DNA of 64,000 nucleotides. Origin: Prevotella sp. GTDB taxonomy: Bacteria; Bacteroidota; Bacteroidia; Bacteroidales; Dysgonomonadaceae. Positions within the stretch are counted from its first letter, which is position 1, and each line of letters begins with the position of its first letter. The notes below the pieces were generated by a model. The model ran no database searches and was not told where the DNA came from. It saw only the letters and a list, made by a program, of their open reading frames with translations. The position numbers and the translations under genes are program-made. The DNA is taken from positions 36,963 to 100,962 of the forward strand of contig JAITVV010000006.1 of the NCBI GenBank assembly GCA_031285625.1, in the 5' to 3' direction. Positions 19,456-27,625 of the stretch are shown piece after piece.

Positions 19456-21003
19456 ATGAAAAAAATAATATATATACTCGCAGCATTTTTCTTTTTTTCC
19501 TGTACCGACCTGGATGAGGATGTATATGATAAACTTCCCAAAGAGGACTTTGGCTATACTATCGAACAGTTAAATGCTATTGTAGGACCTGCATATAACT
19601 CTTTGAAGGGAGTGATGTCTTATGATCTATCTTGGGGTATGTCCAGTATTACTGCTGATGCTATGATAGCACCTACCCGACTGGGAGGAGACTGGTGGGA
19701 CGGAGGTATGTACATGGAGCAGACAATGCACACATGGGATGCAAGGTCGTATACTGTGGAAAATCTTTGGAACCGGACTATGGAGGGTTTAACCACCGTA
19801 AACTCTATTTATACTATTGTAGATGAGAGCGAACTGCTGACACCAGAATTAAAAGCCAGGTATTTGGGAGAACTTCGCGGACTTCGGGCATTCTGGTATT
19901 ACCAGTTGATCGACTACTTTGGAAATGTGCCTTTAGTTACCGACTATAAGGATACAAATTTACCATCGATAACAAAAAGGGCAGAAGTCTATAAATTTAT
20001 TGTGGATGAACTGAATGAAATCTTACCGGCACTAAGAGCAGATGTGTCTGACGAGAGTTATGGAAAGTTTACAAAAGGTGCTGCCCATATGTTATTAGCG
20101 AAAATGTACTTAAATGCAGAAGAATGGATTGGTACACCGAACTGGCAAGGCGTAATTGACCAATGTGATGAAATAATGAAGCTCGATTACGTTATAGAGC
20201 CTGAATGGAAAGTAAACTTTGCCGTACATAATGAGGTATCCCGCGAAATAATACTTCCTATATGTTTCAATGCTACCGATGGAGGTAACTCTATACACTT
20301 GTTTACGCTCCATTATCTCGATCCGGTTACTCTGGGGTTTAAAGGCGGTATGTGGAACGGGATATGCGCTGTGCCTGATTTTGTAAAAGCATTTGATGAT
20401 GCCGATAAGCGTAAAGAAGCAACTTTTCTTATCGGACCAATGATTGATCCGGCTACCGGCCTGGTACAAATTACTACAGCCAATCGTCCTTTGATACACA
20501 CAGTTGACCTGAATATCATACCTGGAACTGAAAAGCAAGATGCTGCAGGAAACCTGACAGGTTGGGGTGAAGTGCATCAGGAAGATGGTGCCCGTATCAA
20601 GAAATGGGAATTTGAGAAAGGTATGGCTAATACCGATATGGAGAATGACGTAGCCATATTCAGACTGGCAGATGTCTATCTGATGAAAGCTGAGGCTCTT
20701 ACCCGTTTAGCACGGAGTGGAGAAGGTCTTTCTTTAGTTAACGAAATTCGTCAGAGAGCATTTGGTGGTTTCGATCATAATTTGACGGCTCTTACATTAA
20801 ATGATATTTATAATGAACGCCGTTTTGAATTGGCTTATGAATTTACTGAACGCCAGGATATGATCAGGTTCGGAACATACCTTAATCCTAAATTTATGAA
20901 ACCTAAACCTACAGATAGTTATCGTAAACTGATGCCTATACCGTTTACTGCATGGCAAAAAAATAACAATCTGACCCAGAATCAGGGATATCCGGGTTTC
21001 TAA
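19456..21003 (+). CDS. SusD/RagB-family lipoprotein (PUL 2)
   Basis: 515 aa, lipoprotein signal ending FFSC (Cys16). Typical SusD features: LRGLRAFWYYQLIDYFGNVPLV at about 137-158, AHMLLAKMYLNAEEW near 210, DIYNERRFELAYEFTERQDM near 455-475, and a C-terminal LMPIPFTAW motif. It is the surface partner of the SusC at 16238 and the last of the classical import genes before the catabolic set that starts 54 bp downstream. Confidence 0.95.
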   Translation: MKKIIYILAAFFFFSCTDLDEDVYDKLPKEDFGYTIEQLNAIVGPAYNSLKGVMSYDLSWGMSSITADAMIAPTRLGGDWWDGGMYMEQTMHTWDARSYTVENLWNRTMEGLTTVNSIYTIVDESELLTPELKARYLGELRGLRAFWYYQLIDYFGNVPLVTDYKDTNLPSITKRAEVYKFIVDELNEILPALRADVSDESYGKFTKGAAHMLLAKMYLNAEEWIGTPNWQGVIDQCDEIMKLDYVIEPEWKVNFAVHNEVSREIILPICFNATDGGNSIHLFTLHYLDPVTLGFKGGMWNGICAVPDFVKAFDDADKRKEATFLIGPMIDPATGLVQITTANRPLIHTVDLNIIPGTEKQDAAGNLTGWGEVHQEDGARIKKWEFEKGMANTDMENDVAIFRLADVYLMKAEALTRLARSGEGLSLVNEIRQRAFGGFDHNLTALTLNDIYNERRFELAYEFTERQDMIRFGTYLNPKFMKPKPTDSYRKLMPIPFTAWQKNNNLTQNQGYPGF

Positions 21004-21057
21004 AAAGTTATATGACGAATCTGAAAAAATATATTATCAACTTCTAAAGATATTGTT

Positions 21058-22593
21058 ATGAAAGAGAATTCTAATGAAAATGCAAAAAGTATGTCGCGAA
21101 GAAAATTTCTCGGAGTAGCGGCTACCGGAGCAGCTGCATTTACGATCCTTCCGAGTTTTACAGTTTCTGGGTTGGGACATGTGGCTCCAAGTGATAAGCT
21201 GTATATCGCAAAAATCGGTTGTGGAGGAATGGGAGCTGCCGATCTCGACAGTCTGGTGAATACACCGAGAAAAAATGCTGTTATAGCTTACTTATGCGAT
21301 GTGGATATGCGGATGGCTGCAGATGCTAAGAAGAAATTCCCTAAAGCTCCTTTCTATGAAGATTTCCGCGAATTATACGATAAGGAGTATAAGAAATTTG
21401 ATGCGGTATGTATATCTACTCCCGATCATAACCACGCTATACAGGCCTTTGGAGCTATGCGTATGGGAAAACATGTATATCTGCAAAAACCACTTTCGCA
21501 CGATATATACGAAGCCCGTATACTGACAGAAGCAGCAAAGAAGTATAACGTGGTAACTCAGATGGGTGATCAGGGTAATTCGTGTGATGGTATGAAAACA
21601 ATGCGTGAGTGGTTCGAAGCCGATCTCATAGGTGATATCACTAAGGTTTATTGCTGGACAAACCGTCCTGTATGGCCTCAGGGAATTCCGTGGCCTGATG
21701 CAAAATCATCTGTTCCTAAAGAGCTCAACTGGGATTTATGGCTGGGAACAGCGCCGTATGTAGATTATATCGAAAATCTTGTTCCTTTCAACTGGCGTGG
21801 TTGGTGGGATTATGGTACAGGAGCACTAGGTGATATGGGGTGCCATATTATAGGACCTCCGTTTAAATTACTAGGACTGGAATATCCGTCTGAAGTATCG
21901 TGCAGCGTAACCAATCAGTATACTGGTATATTTAAGGAAGCATACTACCCTGAAAGTCCGCCTGTAGCATGTTCTATTCGCTTTAAGTTTAAACAACAAA
22001 ACGGAAAGGATCTTGATCTGGTTTGGATGGATGGTGGTATTATGCCTGAACGTTTCGATGAGATCGATCCGGATTCTGATATGACACATACAATGGGTGA
22101 TCTTGATCCTAATGATATCGAGGGTGCTACCGTTTTTGTAGGAACAAAAGGTAAAGTATCATGCGGATGGGGTGGTTCTGATCCTCGTCTATGGGTAAAC
22201 GATGGCAGTAGAAAACCTAAATTCGAAAAAGATGTCAATATTCCGAAGAAGTATAAGCGTATAGAAGGAGGAGCCAATGGGCACTACTGGTCGTGGGTGG
22301 ATGCTTGTATAGCCGGATATGGAAAACAGGAAATAGAATCGCCATTTGAAGGTTATGCCGGACCTCTTACCGAAGCTGTATTGATGGGTAATCTTCTTTT
22401 GAGATGTTACAATATCAGAGAGAAAATCAATGTGAATGATGTTGTATACGGAGAAATGGATGCTTACAAATATCCGGGAAGAAACATCACTTATAAATGG
22501 GATGGTAAAAATATGAGGATTACCAATTTCGATGCGGCTAATCAATTTGTGCGCAGAACATACCGAAATGGTTGGGAAGAATTAAAGCTATAA
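21058..22593 (+). CDS. Gfo/Idh/MocA-family oxidoreductase, Tat-exported
   Basis: 511 aa. The N-terminus carries a clean twin-arginine motif (SRRKFLGVAATGAAAF), so it is probably exported folded, with its nicotinamide cofactor bound. Rossmann domain from about 48 (IAKIGCGGMGAADLDSL), catalytic-region lysine in YLQKPLSHDIYEAR near 140-155, then the alpha/beta C-terminal domain of the bacterial exported type. In Bacteroides, exported relatives oxidise the C3 hydroxyl of glycosides to 3-keto sugars, which DUF1080 enzymes then cleave (established for the BT2156-BT2160 cluster as I recall it). The DUF1080 gene follows after 32 bp. The substrate here is unknown. Confidence 0.88.
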   Translation: MKENSNENAKSMSRRKFLGVAATGAAAFTILPSFTVSGLGHVAPSDKLYIAKIGCGGMGAADLDSLVNTPRKNAVIAYLCDVDMRMAADAKKKFPKAPFYEDFRELYDKEYKKFDAVCISTPDHNHAIQAFGAMRMGKHVYLQKPLSHDIYEARILTEAAKKYNVVTQMGDQGNSCDGMKTMREWFEADLIGDITKVYCWTNRPVWPQGIPWPDAKSSVPKELNWDLWLGTAPYVDYIENLVPFNWRGWWDYGTGALGDMGCHIIGPPFKLLGLEYPSEVSCSVTNQYTGIFKEAYYPESPPVACSIRFKFKQQNGKDLDLVWMDGGIMPERFDEIDPDSDMTHTMGDLDPNDIEGATVFVGTKGKVSCGWGGSDPRLWVNDGSRKPKFEKDVNIPKKYKRIEGGANGHYWSWVDACIAGYGKQEIESPFEGYAGPLTEAVLMGNLLLRCYNIREKINVNDVVYGEMDAYKYPGRNITYKWDGKNMRITNFDAANQFVRRTYRNGWEELKL

Positions 22594-22625
22594 CAAACAA
22601 TATATTTAACTAAAAAAAGAATAGT

Positions 22626-23423
22626 ATGAAAAAAATGTATCGTAATGTCATTATTGCTCTTGTAGCGGTTTTGGCAATATCCTGTACTCCAAGTGAAAAC
22701 AAACCTCAACAGGGAGCTAAAGAAACTGCATGTGCAGAAGATGCAATTCCTGAAGGCGGAGAATGGATCACAATGTTTGATGGAAAAACCTTGAACGGAT
22801 GGCGTGGCTACTGCCGCAAAGATGTTCCTAAAGGATGGGTTGTAGAAGATGGTGTTATCACCTATAAGGGTAGTGAAAGCACTATTGATCCGGGTGGAGG
22901 CGACCTTATTTATGATAAGCAGTTTAAAAACTTCCGTTTCGAAGTAGAATGGAAAATAGATAAAGCTGGAAACAGTGGTATTTTCTATACAGCACAAGAG
23001 ATAGAGGGTAAGCCTATTTACTATTCCAGCCCTGAATATCAATTGCTTGATAATGAAAATATGCCCGATGCATGGGAAGGTGTGGGCGGTAATCGTCAGG
23101 CCGGATCAGTATATGATATGATACCTCCGGTACCTCAACCTGTAAAACCTTATGGAAACTGGAATACAACGGCTATTGTTGTTTATAACGGACATGCATA
23201 TCATTATATGAATGATGTTCTTATTCTGGATTTTAAATTTGGTACGCCTGTTTGGAAAGCATTAGTTGATAAAAGTAAATTCAGCAAATTCAGCGATAGT
23301 CCTGAAAAATGTCCTGATGCTTACGAGTTTATGCTTGAATGTGGAAAAAATCCTGGTTATATTGGTTTGCAGGATCATGGTTATGGTGTTTGTTTCCGTA
23401 ATATTCGTATTAAAGAGCTATGA
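22626..23423 (+). CDS. DUF1080 (3-keto-disaccharide hydrolase-type) lipoprotein
   Basis: 265 aa, lipobox AISC (Cys20). The DUF1080 beta-jelly-roll spans about 45-262: WITMFDGKTLNGWRGY, FRFEVEWKIDKAGNSGIFY and the ending HGYGVCFRNIRIKEL. Characterised relatives cleave 3-keto-glycosides by an elimination-type route after oxidation by a Gfo/Idh/MocA enzyme. Its stop overlaps the next start in an ATGA (23420-23423), so translation of the NagB-like gene is probably coupled to it. Cys20 indicates attachment to a membrane, facing the periplasm or the outside. Confidence 0.88.
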   Translation: MKKMYRNVIIALVAVLAISCTPSENKPQQGAKETACAEDAIPEGGEWITMFDGKTLNGWRGYCRKDVPKGWVVEDGVITYKGSESTIDPGGGDLIYDKQFKNFRFEVEWKIDKAGNSGIFYTAQEIEGKPIYYSSPEYQLLDNENMPDAWEGVGGNRQAGSVYDMIPPVPQPVKPYGNWNTTAIVVYNGHAYHYMNDVLILDFKFGTPVWKALVDKSKFSKFSDSPEKCPDAYEFMLECGKNPGYIGLQDHGYGVCFRNIRIKEL

Positions 23424-24136
23424 TAATAGATATTTGTGATTCATATGAAGAAATGAGTCGCAAGGCTACTGATATTGTTGTAGAAAACCTCCGGCAACAC
23501 AGAGATTTGATGCTCTGTGCTGCCACAGGAGGTACTCCTACCCGGATGTACGAGCTCTTAGCTGATGAATATACAGATAATCCCGATTTATTTTCCGGCT
23601 TGAACGTTATCAAACTGGACGAATGGGGTGGAATACCAATGAATCATGTCGGAACCTGTGAGTCTTATATGCAGGAGTATGTCATTTACCCTTTAACGGT
23701 TTCCAGCAAACGGTATATTTCGTTTCAGAGTGATCCGGATAATCCTAAAGAAGAGTGTTTGAGAGTGCAGTCTTTATTGAATAATAGGGTGATAGATATC
23801 TGTATACTTGGGATTGGAATAAACGGCCATATTGCGTTTAACGAACCTGCCGATTTTCTACATACAGGATGCCATGTGGCAGAACTTTCCGAAAAATCAT
23901 TGCAACATCCTATGGTTTCGGCAGAAGAGGAAAAACCAAAATATGGACTGACACTGGGTATGAGGGATATTCTCAATTCTAGACTTATAATTCTGTTGAT
24001 CAATGGGATAAGAAAGAAAGAGATAACAAAGGCATTATTATCAGAAAAGATAACCACACAGCTACCCGCATCGTTTTTGTGGCTACATCCTAATGTAATA
24101 TGTCTGATAGATAAAGATGCGGTTGATACCGCTTAA
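23420..24136 (+). CDS. NagB/AgaI-like amino-sugar-phosphate deaminase (isomerase)
   Basis: 238 aa, cytoplasmic, full length for the family. It shows the phosphosugar site ATGGTPTRMY (about 34-43), LDEWGG (about 72-77) and GIGINGHIAFNEP (about 131-143). In glucosamine-6-phosphate deaminase NagB the last motif reads D-G-H with a catalytic Asp; here the position is Asn135, followed by His137 and Glu142. As I recall, N-G-H is usual in galactosamine-6-phosphate isomerases (AgaI type), so that activity is the better guess. 6-phosphogluconolactonase is less likely. ATGA overlap with the DUF1080 gene and close spacing to the ROK kinase (18 bp) mark one operon. Confidence 0.82.
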   Translation: MIIDICDSYEEMSRKATDIVVENLRQHRDLMLCAATGGTPTRMYELLADEYTDNPDLFSGLNVIKLDEWGGIPMNHVGTCESYMQEYVIYPLTVSSKRYISFQSDPDNPKEECLRVQSLLNNRVIDICILGIGINGHIAFNEPADFLHTGCHVAELSEKSLQHPMVSAEEEKPKYGLTLGMRDILNSRLIILLINGIRKKEITKALLSEKITTQLPASFLWLHPNVICLIDKDAVDTA

Positions 24137-24154
24137 TCGAATACGAATAATACT

Positions 24155-25096
24155 ATGAAGCACGCTGTTGCACTGGATATTGGGGGAACCAGCATCAAAT
24201 ATGCCCTGGTAGCTGAGAATGGGAAGATTGCCTATGAATCTGCTAAACCGGCCAAATCTGCAGATGCTGGATGTACCCTGATAGACCAGTTGAAGACTAT
24301 TATCCGGGAAGTAATAAATTTTGCCTCTTCTGTAAACCTTGATATCTGTGGGATAGGAATCGGAGTTCCGTCTGTTATAGATAATGGGGTTGTCCTTTTT
24401 GCCAACAATTTACCGGAATTGGATAATAAAAACTTAAGAGATATTATCTATGAAGATTTCCGAATGCCTGTTTTTGTTGACAATGATGCTAATATGATGG
24501 GGCTGGGCGAAGTCCGGTTTGGATTTGCCCATAATATTTCTGATGCTGTGTTCCTCACCATAGGCACAGGTATAGGAGGCGCACTGATACTGAACGGAAA
24601 GCTGTACGGAGGATATCATAACCGTGGTACCGAACTCGGGCATATAATAGTCAATTGCAACGGAAACGCTTGTTCTTGTGGAGCCAAAGGCTGTCTTGAA
24701 GCACATGCATCGGTAAATGTATTGATAGAAGAGTATAAAAGCCTTCTCCACAAGGATAAGCTATATAACGACATACTGATTGATGGCAAATATATAATTG
24801 CCCAATATCTGAAAAACGAAAAAAATGCACTGGCTGTAATGGAAAACCATTTTCACTATCTGGCTGTGGGGATAATCAGTTTTATAAATGTATTTGCACC
24901 ACAAAAAATAATTATTGGTGGGGGAATTTCCGAATCAGGAGATTTCTATATAGAAAAAATAAGAAGCCTGGTAGAAACACAGGTAATGAAAGAAACATCT
25001 TGCTATACTACTATTGAACGGGCCTCACTCGGCAACAAAGCGGGATTTTTGGGTGCAGCAGCTTTGGTATTCAGTAATAACCTTAATAAATCATGA
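24155..25096 (+). CDS. ROK-family sugar kinase
   Basis: 313 aa. ATP-phosphate loop LDIGGTSIKYA near 7-17, a VDNDANMMGLGE segment near 108-119, and the ROK zinc signature CSCGAKGCLEAHAS near 170-183 after ELGHIIV. There is no N-terminal helix-turn-helix, so it is a kinase rather than a NagC-type repressor. It likely phosphorylates the monosaccharide freed by the upstream enzymes, glucose or an amino sugar, to feed the NagB-like deaminase. Its stop overlaps the MFS transporter start (ATGA, 25093-25096). Confidence 0.9.
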   Translation: MKHAVALDIGGTSIKYALVAENGKIAYESAKPAKSADAGCTLIDQLKTIIREVINFASSVNLDICGIGIGVPSVIDNGVVLFANNLPELDNKNLRDIIYEDFRMPVFVDNDANMMGLGEVRFGFAHNISDAVFLTIGTGIGGALILNGKLYGGYHNRGTELGHIIVNCNGNACSCGAKGCLEAHASVNVLIEEYKSLLHKDKLYNDILIDGKYIIAQYLKNEKNALAVMENHFHYLAVGIISFINVFAPQKIIIGGGISESGDFYIEKIRSLVETQVMKETSCYTTIERASLGNKAGFLGAAALVFSNNLNKS

Positions 25097-26367
25097 AAAA
25101 GAATCATTTTATAGTCATACTGATACTATGTATCTGGTTTGTCATTTCCTTTGTTACCAATATATTAGGGCCTATGTTGCCCATGATAATCAATGACTTC
25201 AAACTAACACTTACACTTGCGGCTTTTCTCCCTTTCTCATTCTTTTTGGCATATGGTATTATGTCTATTCCTTCGGGAATGATGATAGAACGTTATGGAG
25301 GAAAGTTCTCTTTATTGGCTGCTTTCAGCCTTGCTTTTATTGGTGCATCGTTGTTTGTCCTTTTTCCCGGATATAGCGTTGTATTGGTTTCATTATTTAT
25401 TATTGGTATGGGCATGGCAATGCTGCAGGTTATCATTTTACCACTTATGCGGGAAGCTGGAGGAGAGGTCAACTATGCATTTTATGCGGTACTGGCACAG
25501 ATTGTATTTGGCTCAGCTTCATTCCTAAGCCCGTTTGTTCTTACCAAAGTAATGCATCTGTTATCAGAAGATCCTTCTCTGGATTCTGCTCTCATTGGAA
25601 TTCTTCGCAAAGTTGCTCCGGAAGGTTTGTCATGGGGAGCATTCTATTTTATTTTTGCTATTGTATTTGCGCTGATGTTGGTTGTAATATCATGTATCAA
25701 ATTTCCTAAAGTAGTGCTGAAAGATGATGAAAAAACAGGGACATTTCAGAATTATATCGACCTGCTAAAAAAGGAACACGTTATTCTATTCTTCTTGGGT
25801 ATAGTAGCCTATGTAGGCACCGAACAAGGACTTGCTACATGGATGAGCCAGTTCTTAAAAACATATCATCAGGTTGATCCGGCAGGGGCAGGAGCTACTG
25901 CTGTTGCCTGGTTTTGGGGATTAATGTCATTAGGCTGTCTGTTGGGACTGATTATAGTAAAATTGATCGATTCTAAAATAATGTTGCGTATATTCGCTGT
26001 TCTGGCTATTGCAAATCTGGCTATAGCTTTATTTGGGCCAAGAGAGGTATCTGTCATAGCATTTCCTTGTTGTGGATTTTCCATATCTATTATGTTTTCT
26101 GTTATCTTTTCTTTGGCTCTCAATTCTGAAGAAAAACATCACGGAGTATTCTCCGGCATCTTATGTACAGGTATTTTTGGAGGTGCATTAGTGCCGTTTA
26201 TTATTGGTTGGATGGGAGATTACATTGGCTTACGCCTGGCTATGCTGTTCTTGTTTATTACATTAGGATATATCTTAAGCGTTTCATTTTTCGCCAAACC
26301 ATTAGTAAAGAACAGGACAATACGTATATGTGATTGGTTAATGAGTATTACCCAAAGGAGAAATTGA
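25093..26367 (+). CDS. MFS sugar transporter (inner membrane)
   Basis: 424 aa, about 12 hydrophobic segments and the expected length for a sugar:proton symporter. Helix 2/3 region has the MFS-type PSGMMIERYGGKFSLL loop, and there are many membrane Gly residues. The N-terminal TNILGPMLPMIINDFKL resembles the FucP/GluP-like group. Translationally coupled to the ROK kinase, so the likely job is to bring the periplasmic monosaccharide or keto-sugar product into the cytoplasm for phosphorylation. The exact sugar is not determined. Confidence 0.88.
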   Translation: MKKNHFIVILILCIWFVISFVTNILGPMLPMIINDFKLTLTLAAFLPFSFFLAYGIMSIPSGMMIERYGGKFSLLAAFSLAFIGASLFVLFPGYSVVLVSLFIIGMGMAMLQVIILPLMREAGGEVNYAFYAVLAQIVFGSASFLSPFVLTKVMHLLSEDPSLDSALIGILRKVAPEGLSWGAFYFIFAIVFALMLVVISCIKFPKVVLKDDEKTGTFQNYIDLLKKEHVILFFLGIVAYVGTEQGLATWMSQFLKTYHQVDPAGAGATAVAWFWGLMSLGCLLGLIIVKLIDSKIMLRIFAVLAIANLAIALFGPREVSVIAFPCCGFSISIMFSVIFSLALNSEEKHHGVFSGILCTGIFGGALVPFIIGWMGDYIGLRLAMLFLFITLGYILSVSFFAKPLVKNRTIRICDWLMSITQRRN

Positions 26368-26425
26368 TTAAAGAAAAATAATTTATCTTATTTTAACATA
26401 TGCGGTTACCTTAAATTATAAAACT

Positions 26426-27481
26426 ATGAAAAACCTGTTATACATATTTTTAATTTCAAATGCTTTACTTATTTCATGTTCAGGATCTCTTACCAAAGTT
26501 TCAGAGGAAGATATCTCAGTGAGTGTGGATGACATAAATCGGCCAAACTTTATTACTCTGAATAATAATGTTGTAAATGATGGTAAATTTGATGATGTAA
26601 AGTGGCAATTACCGTCAGGCGAAATTATTGATTCATTACGTTCATTCACCACATATTTTCCTCAAAAAGGAGATTATAAAGTTCTGATACATTTTACAAA
26701 AGGAAATAAAAAGACTGTTGTTACAAAAAATATAACAATAGAATCGGATGATCCTTATTATTCTAAAGGCGAGGTTCTGGTTTGGAATGATGAGTTTGAT
26801 GGTAATAGTCTGAACGAAAACTGGTGGTTCAATGAAACAGATATTCATGTAAATGATGAGTGGCAGATATATACTCCCGGTAAAAATATCAATATATCGG
26901 ATGGAATATTGACTATCACAGCTAAAAAGGAAGGTGAAGGACAGAAGTATGGGGATTATACTTCGGGCCGTCTTAACACTGAGGGGAAAAAAGAATTTCT
27001 GTATGGACGCATGGAAATCAGAGCAAAGTTGCCGGACGGAAGGGGAACATGGCCTGCCATATGGATGCTAGGTAAAGAACTGAGAACAATTGACTGGCCT
27101 GCATGTGGTGAAATAGATATTATGGAACATGTAGGTTATGATCCGAAAGTTATTAATTCGGCACTGCACACTACATCCAGTTGGGGAGCAACTCTCAACT
27201 CGGGGAAGACTACTATAGATACTTACGATTCTGATTTTCATATCTATGGGCTAAACTGGACAGCAGATAAACTGGACTTTTATGTAGATTCTCCAGATAA
27301 TATATTCTATACATATAATCCTATAATAAAAAATAAGGATACATGGCCTTTTGATCAACCATTCTTCTTTATTCTCAACTTTGCAGTCGGTGGCGGTTGG
27401 GGTGGAAAAGAAGGTGTAGATGATACAATATTTCCGCGTAATATGTATGTAGATTATGTGCGGGTATTTCAACCAAAATGA
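26426..27481 (+). CDS. GH16 endo-beta-glucanase lipoprotein (laminarinase-like)
   Basis: 351 aa, lipobox LISC (Cys18). An Ig/PKD-like beta domain (about 30-108) precedes GH16 (about 115-351). The catalytic motif E-x-D-x-x-E is intact as CGEIDIMEHVG (Glu229 nucleophile, Asp231, Glu234 acid/base), after WPAIWMLG, which is typical for beta-1,3-glucanases. The ending FFFILNFAVGGGWGG...DYVRVFQPK fits the family. It is likely a surface or periplasmic endo-enzyme feeding the PUL 2 SusC/D. It is the last gene of the plus-strand run before the PUL 3 promoter region. Confidence 0.92.
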   Translation: MKNLLYIFLISNALLISCSGSLTKVSEEDISVSVDDINRPNFITLNNNVVNDGKFDDVKWQLPSGEIIDSLRSFTTYFPQKGDYKVLIHFTKGNKKTVVTKNITIESDDPYYSKGEVLVWNDEFDGNSLNENWWFNETDIHVNDEWQIYTPGKNINISDGILTITAKKEGEGQKYGDYTSGRLNTEGKKEFLYGRMEIRAKLPDGRGTWPAIWMLGKELRTIDWPACGEIDIMEHVGYDPKVINSALHTTSSWGATLNSGKTTIDTYDSDFHIYGLNWTADKLDFYVDSPDNIFYTYNPIIKNKDTWPFDQPFFFILNFAVGGGWGGKEGVDDTIFPRNMYVDYVRVFQPK

Positions 27482-27527
27482 TAACTGTTAAATTTTAAAA
27501 GTCGCTTCATAACTATATTAATTATTG

Positions 27528-27569
27528 GCAATAAAAATCCATTATATATGCATTTTTTATCCATTTAGT
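27528..27569 (+). promoter_or_regulatory. Tandem AraC-type operator A, before susC of PUL 3
   Basis: Two copies of GCA-N7-TCCATT in direct repeat with a 22-bp period: GCA at 27528/27550 and TCCATT at 27538/27560. Over 42 bp it matches 35 positions of operator B at 34145. The two-box half-site fits an AraC monomer, which contacts two neighbouring major grooves. Confidence 0.72.
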
Positions 27570-27586
27570 ATTTGCCTTAATTTCAG

Positions 27587-27594
27587 TATGTTTA
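27587..27594 (+). promoter_or_regulatory. -7 box of the PUL 3 susC promoter
   Basis: TATGTTTA, 7 of 8 matches to the Bacteroidetes TAnnTTTG box. It starts 59 bp after the first base of operator A, the same offset as at operators B (58) and C (59), and lies 32 bp before the susC start codon. Confidence 0.6.
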
Positions 27595-27625
27595 CTATTG
27601 TTAAACTATTATAAATCTAACTAGT

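Noticed and set aside
20110-20577. 155-codon minus-strand open frame
   Set aside because: Antisense to the PUL 2 SusD gene; composition is typical of a shadow frame.
22542-23042. 166-codon minus-strand open frame
   Set aside because: It lies fully opposite the DUF1080 gene and the end of the oxidoreductase gene, and its product has no recognisable domain; a shadow frame.
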